From positions 1 through 52,660 of the forward strand of contig JAHCJH010000005.1 of assembly GCA_026126345.1 (NCBI GenBank): DNA of 52,660 nt, written 5' to 3'. This stretch comes from Phycisphaeraceae bacterium (lineage in GTDB: Bacteria; Planctomycetota; Phycisphaerae; Phycisphaerales; UBA1924). The translations under genes and the position numbers were made by a program. The notes beneath the pieces are model-generated. The model did no database searches. It worked only from the letters and a program-made list of their open reading frames with translations, and was not told the DNA's origin. Positions 8,323-14,692 of the stretch are shown one piece after another. How positions within the stretch are numbered: the first letter of the stretch is position 1; each line of letters starts with the position of its first letter.

Positions 8323-8377
8323 CGGGGGTCGATCGGGCCGGGGGGTCGATCGGGCTGGAGGTCGATCGGGCCGGGGG
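8323..8377 (-). repeat. Three short tandem repeats between iscU and iscA
   Basis: GTCGATCGGGC is repeated at 8328, 8345 and 8361 (period 17 then 16), joined by G-rich spacers. It fills most of the iscU-iscA gap. It could be slipped-strand duplication or part of an RNA processing site. Only three copies are present. Confidence 0.6.
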
Positions 8378-8382
8378 CAGGG

Positions 8383-8811
8383 TCAGTGCGCCGCGGCCTG
8401 GGTCTCGGCGGGCAGGCCGTTCTTGGCCCGGTAATCGCTGATGGCGGCCTTGATGGCGTCCTCGGCCAGCACGGAGCAGTGGATCTTGACGGGGGGCAGG
8501 GCCAGTTCCTCGACGATCTGCGTGTTGCGGATCGCCAGGCCTTCGTCGAGAGTCTTGCCCTTGAGCCACTCGGTGGCCAGGGAACTGCTGGCGATGGCCG
8601 AGCCGCAGCCGAAGGTCTTGAACTTGGCGTCCTGGATGCGGCCGGTGGCGGGGTCCACCTTGATGGAGAGCTGCATCACGTCGCCGCACTCGGGAGCGCC
8701 GACGAGGCCGACGCCGATGCGGGTGTCGGACTTCATCTGCTCCTGTGTGCCGAAGTTGCCGACGTTGCGGGGGTTCTCGTAATGGTCGATGATCTTGGGG
8801 CCGTAGGCCAT
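8383..8811 (-). CDS. iscU: Iron-sulfur cluster scaffold protein IscU
   Basis: A 142-residue scaffold on which IscS-derived sulfur and iron are built into [2Fe-2S] clusters. The three ligand cysteines are present (PECGD, FGCGSAIASS, KIHCSVLAEDA). So is LPPVK just before the third, the known recognition motif for the HscA chaperone, although no hscA/hscB is in this window. ATG 8811 (MAYGPKII) has GGAG 7 bases upstream; an earlier ATG at 8832 would add seven unconserved residues. The C-terminal tail extends slightly past the usual end. Confidence 0.95.
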   Translation of the reverse strand: MAYGPKIIDHYENPRNVGNFGTQEQMKSDTRIGVGLVGAPECGDVMQLSIKVDPATGRIQDAKFKTFGCGSAIASSSLATEWLKGKTLDEGLAIRNTQIVEELALPPVKIHCSVLAEDAIKAAISDYRAKNGLPAETQAAAH

Positions 8812-8821
8812 GGAAGGGCTC

Positions 8822-8860
8822 CAAATTGTCAAAGGGTCAAAGGGTCAAATTGCCAAAGGA
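8822..8860 (-). repeat. Low-GC repeat words after the four-helix-bundle gene
   Basis: On the plus strand this reads CAAATTG, TCAAAGGG, TCAAAGGG, TCAAATTG, CCAAAGG. It stands out as AT-rich in a 70% GC region and fills most of the gap between the four-helix-bundle gene and iscU. Related words in opposite orientation occur at 9366-9384. Confidence 0.65.
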
Positions 8861-8896
8861 GTCTGGGGGCGATGCCGGACTGGGTGCGTGCTGTGA

Positions 8897-9373
8897 TCAG
8901 GTCGCTTCGCTCGAAGTCGTTGGCGGGGGTTGAAGGTCGTTGGTGGACTTGGGCTTCGGCGCGGTCCGGGTGAGGATGGCGCCGACGATTCGCTTGATCT
9001 CGGAGAGCTCGGCGAGCAGAGGATCCAGGCGGGATTGAACAAGCCAGGCTCGTCGGACGGCGAGATGGAGCCAGAATCTGGTTTCCGCGAGTTCTTTCGC
9101 CGCGATCGCGAGCGACTTGCGAAAGTCCCGGCGGCTCATGGCCTCATCGGCCTCGGCGAGATTGGCGCCGACGGCGGACCCGGACGCCGCGAGTTGTTCG
9201 ACGATTCGGCGGAATCGGCCGTCGCGTTCGAGCTGCTCGGCGACGGCGACGCAGCGATCGCTGAACTCCTCGACTCGGGCGATGAACTGCGGCTGAAGCC
9301 GTCCCTTGCCGGCGCGCACGGGCGGCCCTGGGATCTCGGCCGCGGTCGATCTGGCATTTGGTGCTTTGACCAT
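8897..9373 (-). CDS. Four-helix-bundle protein (23S rRNA intervening-sequence protein family, S23-like)
   Basis: A 158-residue helical protein. Residues ~30-125 match the four-helix-bundle family first known from intervening sequences in 23S rRNA: a helix around FSDRCVAVAEQLERDGRFRR, the small-residue turn AASGSAVGANLAEADEAMS, then DFRKSLAIAAKELAETRFWL. Both tails are low in complexity. Its function is unknown, and such genes often appear as stand-alone insertions. Here it interrupts iscS-iscU, 15 bases after the iscS stop, and is bracketed by low-GC repeat words. It is not a known Fe-S assembly component. Confidence 0.85.
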   Translation of the reverse strand: MVKAPNARSTAAEIPGPPVRAGKGRLQPQFIARVEEFSDRCVAVAEQLERDGRFRRIVEQLAASGSAVGANLAEADEAMSRRDFRKSLAIAAKELAETRFWLHLAVRRAWLVQSRLDPLLAELSEIKRIVGAILTRTAPKPKSTNDLQPPPTTSSEAT

Positions 9374-9384
9374 CTGGCCATTTC
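9366..9384 (-). repeat. Low-GC repeat word at the start of the four-helix-bundle gene
   Basis: The minus strand reads AAATGGCCAGATGGTCAAA across the iscS/four-helix-bundle junction, including the start codon. The wording resembles the 8822-8860 repeat but points the other way, so the gene has imperfect inverted ends. Confidence 0.4.
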
Positions 9385-9388
9385 CGAG

Positions 9389-10627
9389 TCAGTGGTGCGC
9401 CCACTCGACCTTGCTCAGGTCGATCCCTTCCTTGTGCATGTCGTAGAGCGGGCTCATGGTGCGGAGCTTCTTGACGGCCTTGGAGATCTCCTCGATGGCG
9501 TAGTCGATCTGCTCGTCGGTGGTCCAGCGGCCCAGCGACAGGCGGAGCGAGGAGTGGGCCAGTTCGTCGCCGACGCCCAGGCCCTTGAGGACGTAGGAAG
9601 GCTCGAGCGAGGCGCTGGTGCAGGCCGAGCCGCTGGAGCAAGCGATGTTCTTGACGGCCATCATCAGGCCTTCGCCCTCGACGAACCCGAAGGAGATGTT
9701 GGTGATGTGGGGCAGGCGCTTCTCGCGGTGCCCGTTGATGGCGCAGGAATCGAGCCGGGCGGTGATCTCGGTCTCCAGCCGGTGGCGCAGGTGTGAGAGC
9801 CGCTCGGCGTCGCGGTGCATCTCGGCCTTGGCGATCTCGCAGGCCTTGCCGAAGCCGACGATGCCCGGGACGTTGAGCGTGCCGGAGCGGAAGCCGCGCT
9901 CCTGCCCGCCGCCGTCGAGCAGCGACTGGAGGCGGACGCGGGGCCGCTGGCGGCGGACATAGAGGGCGCCGACGCCCTTGGGGCCGTAGATCTTGTGGCC
10001 GCTCCAGCTCAGCAGATCGATGTTGTCGGCGTCGACGTTCACGGGCATCTTGCCGGTCCACTGCGTGGCGTCGGTGTGGAACAGCACGCCGCGCTGCTTG
10101 CAGAGGGCGCCGATCTGGCGGACCTCGTTGACGGTGCCGATCTCGTTGTTGGCCCACATGATGGTGACGAGGATGGTGTCGTCGCGCATGGCGGCCTTGA
10201 CCATGTCGGCGGTGATGACGCCGTCTGACGGCGGCTCGATGAAGGTGGCGTCGAAGCCCTCCTTGACGAGGCGCTTGACGGGGTCGAGCACGGCCTTGTG
10301 CTCGATGATGCAGGAGACGATGTGGCCGCGGGACCGGCTGCCGGCCGGGGCCTTCTCGTACATGTACGCGGCGCCCTTGATGGCGAGGTTGTTGGACTCG
10401 GTGGAGCCGCTGGTGAAGATGATGCACTTCTCATCGGCGCCGATGAGCGCGGCGGCGTGCTGCCGTGCGGCATCGACGCCCTCTTCGGCCTCCCAGCCGA
10501 AGCGGTGGTTCCGGCTGCCGGCGTTGCCGAACTTCTCGGTGAAGAACGGCAGCATGGCCTCGACGACGCGGGGGTCGCAGGGGGTGGTGGCGGCGTGGTC
10601 CATGTAGATGGGCAGTTTCAGGGCCAT
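9389..10627 (-). CDS. iscS: Cysteine desulfurase IscS
   Basis: A PLP enzyme that takes sulfur from cysteine and hands it to IscU as persulfide. It is full length (412 residues). It shows the N-terminal IYMDHAATTPCDPRV, the PLP lysine in SWSGHKIYGPKG, and the catalytic cysteine on the mobile loop in SSGSACTSASLEPSYVL, which is typical of group I IscS/NifS enzymes rather than SufS. The C-terminus (DLSKVEWAHH) is the usual IscU-contact tail. It is the first gene of the operon. The promoter carries a palindrome at the predicted +1, which suggests iron- or cluster-responsive control. Confidence 0.96.
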   Translation of the reverse strand: MALKLPIYMDHAATTPCDPRVVEAMLPFFTEKFGNAGSRNHRFGWEAEEGVDAARQHAAALIGADEKCIIFTSGSTESNNLAIKGAAYMYEKAPAGSRSRGHIVSCIIEHKAVLDPVKRLVKEGFDATFIEPPSDGVITADMVKAAMRDDTILVTIMWANNEIGTVNEVRQIGALCKQRGVLFHTDATQWTGKMPVNVDADNIDLLSWSGHKIYGPKGVGALYVRRQRPRVRLQSLLDGGGQERGFRSGTLNVPGIVGFGKACEIAKAEMHRDAERLSHLRHRLETEITARLDSCAINGHREKRLPHITNISFGFVEGEGLMMAVKNIACSSGSACTSASLEPSYVLKGLGVGDELAHSSLRLSLGRWTTDEQIDYAIEEISKAVKKLRTMSPLYDMHKEGIDLSKVEWAHH

Positions 10628-10647
10628 GGGGGGCTCCGGAGATGGTA

Positions 10648-10664
10648 TTGAGACTTAGTCTCAA
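10648..10664. promoter_or_regulatory. Fur-like palindromic operator of the isc operon
   Basis: TTGAGACT-T-AGTCTCAA is a perfect 8-1-8 palindrome. Its core TGAGACTTAGTCTCA keeps 11 of the 14 arm positions of the 7-1-7 Fur consensus (TGATAATNATTATCA). It is one of very few AT-containing palindromes in the window and sits where transcription of iscS should begin. An Rrf2-type regulator is an alternative. Confidence 0.6.
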
Positions 10665-10670
10665 GCGAAG

Positions 10671-10676
10671 ATGGTA
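10671..10676 (-). promoter_or_regulatory. Candidate -10 box, isc operon
   Basis: TACCAT preceded by GC on the minus strand. The predicted +1 near 10664 falls inside the palindrome at 10648-10664, so a bound regulator would block initiation. Confidence 0.5.
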
Positions 10677-10765
10677 GCACCGTTCGCCCGCAAACAATCG
10701 AGACGGGCCGCTCGCTGGTCGCCATCCGGGGGGGGATGGCCGGTGGGTTGCCGGGCGGAACCACA

Positions 10766-10793
10766 TTGACGGGGTGCAAGAAGCCGCTAGGCT
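10766..10793 (+). promoter_or_regulatory. Candidate promoter, propeller gene
   Basis: TTGACG (10766-10771) and TAGGCT (10788-10793) are 16 bases apart. This is the only candidate in the window with a good -35. A 7-bp stem GCCCGAG/CTCGGGC follows in the leader (10835-10855). Confidence 0.4.
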
Positions 10794-10871
10794 GCAACGG
10801 GGTCCACAGTCGGATCACCCGGAACATGGGAAACGCCCGAGCCGCTGACTCGGGCCTAGGGGATGTTCAAC

Positions 10872-13109
10872 ATGCTCAAGCGGATCTGCGTTGGGTGGGC
10901 GACGGTTCTTGTTTGCGCCGTGTGTGCGGCCGGCCAGGGCCCGTGTGAACCACAGTGGGTATCGGAGGGTGGTTTCCAAGGAACCAACGGCAGCGTCAAG
11001 ACTGCGGTGATGTGGGACCCGGACGGTCCGGGCGGCTCACCGGAGTTGCTGGTGGCAGGGGGGGCGTTCAAGTTTAGCGGAGACCGGATCGTCAACGGAG
11101 TTGCGGCTTGGAACGGATTGAGTTGGTCCCCGATGGGGAGTGGTCTTGTTTCGTCGTTCAGCGGTTTCGATGCGGTGGAGCGCCTGTTCGTCTGGGGGAC
11201 CGAGCTGTACGCGGCGGTGAGCGTCACTTCCCCGGGCCCTTCGGCTGGCGTGCGGGTTTTTCGGTGGGACCAAACGCAATGGCAGCAGTTGGGCGGCGTG
11301 TTCAACGGCCAGATCCTCGGCCTGGAGATGTTCGGGGGCCGGCTGGTTGTCTGCGGCGGGTTCACGACGATCGATTCGGCGCCGGTGAGATGGATCGCGG
11401 CATGGAGCGGGATCCAGTGGCAGCCTCTCGGCGGTGAGGGGCCGGTTGGATCGATGGCAGACATCGCCCTGGCGCCGGGCGGCAAGCTGTGGGGAATCGG
11501 TACGTTTTCTGTGGACGGCGTTCTCAATGTTCGCATCGCACAGTTGGACGACAGTGGTTGGCACTTCACCCCCCTTGGCCACGTCGACGTCACGTCGATG
11601 GCGCGAGCGCCGAACGGGGACATCTACGTGTACGGTAGTTTGGGCACATTGGGCGGGACCGCGCCGTGTTGCCAGCGTTTCGCACGGTGGAACGGCGCTA
11701 CCTGGCAGAGCATGGGCACGATCTCGGCGCGGGGCCCCATCGGCACCGGTCCGGGCGGACTGGTGGTTGTTTGCGATTCAAACATGGCACTGAATCGGTG
11801 GAACGGGACCGCCTGGCAGCGGGTCGGGACCGGGTGGTTCACCACTCAGAACGTCACGTCCTCGGGGGAGGTGCGTGCGTTGGCGTGCGCTGCGGACGGG
11901 CGGGTTTTTTCGGGCGGCGACTTTCTGCTCGCTTCCGGCGTGCTGGCGGCAAACGTGGCCTTCTGGAACGGGAGCGATTGGCAGCCGATGGGGCGAGGCA
12001 TTAGTCCGGCGGGCTACGTTCAGAGCATTTGTACAACACCTTCGGGTGACGTGTACGTTGGCGGGTACTTCCACGGGGTCGGGGGGACGCGTGCGGATCT
12101 TCTCGCCAAGCGCAGCGGTAACCAGTGGGTCAGCGTTGGCGGGACGTGGGGCTTCCACGAGTCGAACCGTCGGATCGATTCGATCGCGAGCACAGCGGGA
12201 TCGGAACTGATCGTCGGTGGGTACTTCCGGGCGGTAGGGGCCGGGGTTCTTTCAGAAGGCATCGCGAGGTGGACGGGGTCCCAATGGCAGGACATCCGGG
12301 CCAGCACGCAAGTCCGCCACGTGGTGGTACGAGGCAATGACCAGGCCATCTACGCCGGCTCCTCCGGTGTGTTCCATCGCGTCGGCACGCAATGGGTGCG
12401 GATTTCAACACTCGAACCGACGGCCATGGCGAGGCTCGCGGACGGGTCGATTCTGATGGCGGGGTCCGCATGGGGATTCATGCGATGGGACGGAACCGCC
12501 TGGAGCACGTTCGCCCCGCCTCCCAGTCCGTCGGCCACGATCGCCGCCATCGTCCAGTCGCCCGACGGCGTCGTCTACGCGGGGCTTGGCAGCTCGGTTT
12601 CCAACGGCGCGGTGATTCGGTGGACTCATGCCGGTTGGACTCCTCTGAGCGGTTTTCGCGGCGTAACCACGATGAGCGTGCGTCCGAGCGGGGAGCTGGT
12701 GGTCGCCGGCCTTTTCGCGGGCGACGTGCCGTTGGCGACTTCGGTGCGGAAGTGGACCGGGCAGCAATGGGAGCGACTCGGAGGGAATTTCGACAGCGAG
12801 GTCTGGGCGCTTGGGCTGACTCCCGAAGGAGATCTCCTGGCGGAGGGCAATTCACATGCCTGGGAGTATCGTCAGCCCCTATCTGGCACGGTGGGTGGAG
12901 CGGATGAGATCCATCGATGGGCCGCAGGCAGTCCACGCGTGCCTCGGTGGGAATGCCCAGTTTCAAGTGGCGGCCACTGGCACGGGCCAACTCACGTACC
13001 AATGGCGGCGAAACGGGGAAGCTCTGTCGAACGGGACGCAGGCGTCGGGTGCGGTCGTTTCTGGCGCGAACGGCCCGGTAATGAGCTTCTCCGGTCTTAC
13101 GGCCGGTGA
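10872..13109 (+). pseudogene. Secreted beta-propeller protein, N-terminal part of a frameshifted gene
   Basis: A signal peptide (MLKRICVGWATVLVCAVCAAG) is followed by about 650 residues of ~40-60-residue repeats. Each has a glycine-rich strand and an ARW/AAW-type ending, for example LLVAGGAFKFSGDRIVNGVAAWNG and LIVGGYFRAVGAGVLSEGIARW. This is a delta-60-like/kelch-like propeller. True homology in this frame ends near 12842; everything after that to the stop at 13109 is out-of-frame text. ATG 10872 is preferred over 10863 because AGGGG (10858-10862) then has normal spacing. The continuation is the frame at 12859-13509. Confidence 0.75.
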
Positions 13110-13509
13110 CGCCGGTCTGCTCGAGTGCGTTGTCACGCAGAATGGCAACAATGCGTGTGCGATCGTGAGCTCGTCCGCGGCCCTGATCGTGCGTGTGTGT
13201 GCCTGTTCTGTCGCGGACATCGCCACCGAGAATTCCGGCGATCCACTCGCGGGCCCGGATGGACGAGTCACGCCCAGGGACTGGGAAGTTTTCATGACCG
13301 TTTTCTTCCAGGAGACGAGGCGATCAGACGGCACGCTGATCGCGGACATCACCGATGCCAAAGGAATCGGGGACCGAGATGGGTTCCTGACGGGCGCAGA
13401 CTTTGACCTGTTCGTCCAGGCGTACTTCGCGGGGTGCGGAGGTGGCGACTCGGCTCCGCAGGAGCCGGGGACCGCGATCGGAGAATCGCACGGATTCGAT
13501 CCGAAGTAG
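12859..13509 (+). pseudogene. C-terminal part of the frameshifted propeller gene: last repeat end, Ig-like and dockerin-like domains
   Basis: This frame opens in mid-repeat (GSIVSPYLARW). It then has an Ig-like domain (VHACLGGNAQFQVAATGTG, YQWRRNGEAL, LTAGDAGLLECVVTQNGN) and a dockerin/EF-hand-like pair of Asp-rich loops (VADIATENSGDPLAGPDGRV and ADITDAKGIGDRDGFLTGAD, each followed by F-x-x-F). It ends at TAG 13507-13509. There is no ribosome site at its own ATG (12856), so it makes sense only as the end of the upstream gene. Two one-base losses near 12842 and 12859 would reconnect the parts as LAGGQFTC-x-GSIVSPYLARW. It may be a real pseudogene or a sequencing artefact. Confidence 0.75.
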
Positions 13510-13518
13510 CCGACGTGC

Positions 13519-13956
13519 TCAGGCTTGATCCGGTCGCTCGTACCGCATGACCAGGCGGTTGCCGCCCTGTTCGTGGCGGACCTCAGTCATGAAGGAGCGG
13601 ATGAGCATCAGGCCGCGGCCTGAGGGGAGCTCGATGTTTTCGGAGGCCGTGGGGTCGGGGACGGACTCCGGGCTGAAGCCGGGGCCCTTGTCGGTGACGG
13701 TGAGGACGACCTGGGCCGGGGAGACGGAGAACTCGACCTCGACGGTCTCGGACTCGGGCAGGCCGCGGTGGCCGTGCATGAAGGCGTTGACCAGGGCCTC
13801 TTCGAGGGCCAGGCGCACGGCGAAGCGGGAGGCTTCGGGGTAGCCGTGCCGGTCGAGGGCCTTGAGGACGGCTTCCTCGACCACGTTGATATCCGCCCGG
13901 TTATTGGCGGGCGTGAGCACGGCGTGGTCGGCGTTGCCCGCGTTGGGTTGGGACAT
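13519..13956 (-). CDS. RsbW-like anti-sigma factor / serine-protein kinase (HATPase_c_2)
   Basis: A 145-residue GHKL-fold ATPase. The N box is FAVRLALEEALVNAFMHGH, the G1 box VTDKGPGFSPESV, and the G2 box LPSGRGLMLIRSFM. This is the layout of RsbW/SpoIIAB-type kinases, which hold a sigma factor and phosphorylate an anti-anti-sigma STAS protein. ATG 13956 starts the domain text. It lies 104 bases after the STAS gene on the same strand, so the pair is a probable partner-switching module. The target, sigma factor or other protein, is unknown, and no phosphatase is nearby. Confidence 0.87.
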   Translation of the reverse strand: MSQPNAGNADHAVLTPANNRADINVVEEAVLKALDRHGYPEASRFAVRLALEEALVNAFMHGHRGLPESETVEVEFSVSPAQVVLTVTDKGPGFSPESVPDPTASENIELPSGRGLMLIRSFMTEVRHEQGGNRLVMRYERPDQA

Positions 13957-14060
13957 GCGGCGGGGGATCGTCGTGGGCGTGGCGTCGAAAGAACAGCCCC
14001 GCTGGGCGGCGCTGCCGTGTGGGGCGAGGCCGCGGCGGGGCTGGAGCCGAGGGCGGGGTG

Positions 14061-14423
14061 TCAGGGCTTGAACGAGGCGCGGGCCTTGTCGGCGGTTTCG
14101 TGGATCTCGAAGAGCTTGTTGAGCTTGGTGATGACGAAGACCTGGTAGATCTGGGGATCGATGTTGGAGAGCCGCAGCTGGCCCTGAAGGGAACGGAGGC
14201 GGTTGTTGACGGTGATGAGGGTGCCCAGAGCGGCGGAGGAGAGGTGGTCGACGTCGGTGAAGTTGATGAGCAGTTTGGGCTTCTGCTCGGAGTCGATGAG
14301 GGTCTTGATTTCCTCGCCGATCTGCTGGATGTTGGCCTCGTCGAGGATGTTTCGGTCGCGGAACTGGACCTCGATGACGCCGCCGTCCTTCTTGACTTTG
14401 AGGCGGGACTCGCTGGTTCGCAT
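14061..14423 (-). CDS. STAS-domain anti-anti-sigma factor (RsbV/SpoIIAA-like)
   Basis: A 120-residue single STAS domain. It has the family core LLINFTDVDHLSSAALGTLI, with the conserved phosphorylatable serine in DHLSSAALG near residue 63. When unphosphorylated, such proteins bind the RsbW-type kinase and free its client. ATG 14423 has AGGAG 8 bases upstream. A candidate -10 and leader hairpin lie at 14514-14552. The next gene on the strand is the kinase. Confidence 0.9.
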   Translation of the reverse strand: MRTSESRLKVKKDGGVIEVQFRDRNILDEANIQQIGEEIKTLIDSEQKPKLLINFTDVDHLSSAALGTLITVNNRLRSLQGQLRLSNIDPQIYQVFVITKLNKLFEIHETADKARASFKP

Positions 14424-14513
14424 CTGCCGTGCTCCTGAAGTCTGACGCGTCCATGCGTCCGCCGGGGTGTACCGGGCGGTCGAGGCAGCGTTCGGCCGGA
14501 TCGGGGCCTGCGC

Positions 14514-14552
14514 CCGGGGCGCGGCCCCGGCGGGTCCGATGCCCAGAGTGTA
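14514..14552 (-). promoter_or_regulatory. Candidate -10 and leader hairpin, STAS/kinase operon
   Basis: TACACT (14552-14547, minus) is followed about 10 nt after the predicted +1 by a perfect 7-bp stem CCGGGGC/GCCCCGG with a 3-nt loop (14530-14514). Confidence 0.4.
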
Positions 14553-14624
14553 TCGCCGGTTCGGGCGCCCGTCCCGCCGGGCGGTGTGCGGGGCGGGCGG
14601 TTGGGCAATCCGGGCGATTGGGGG

Positions 14625-14665
14625 GGCAAAAACAAACGCGGGCGTCCGTGGAGCGGACGCCCGCG
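14625..14665 (-). terminator. Rho-independent terminator of the secretin gene
   Basis: A perfect 12-bp GC stem (14665-14654 with 14648-14637, 5-nt loop) is followed on the minus strand by TTTGTTTTTG. It begins 28 bases after the secretin stop and is the best terminator in the window. Confidence 0.88.
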
Positions 14666-14692
14666 AGGGGGTCGTGAGGGTTCCCGGCGGGT

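Noticed and set aside
8323..8377. Direct repeats as a CRISPR array
   Set aside because: Units are ~17 bases with only 5-6 base variable parts and three copies, without cas genes.
11905..11910. Run of six T as a terminator or slippage site
   Set aside because: It lies in a conserved propeller repeat with no stem before it, and the reading frame is unbroken across it.
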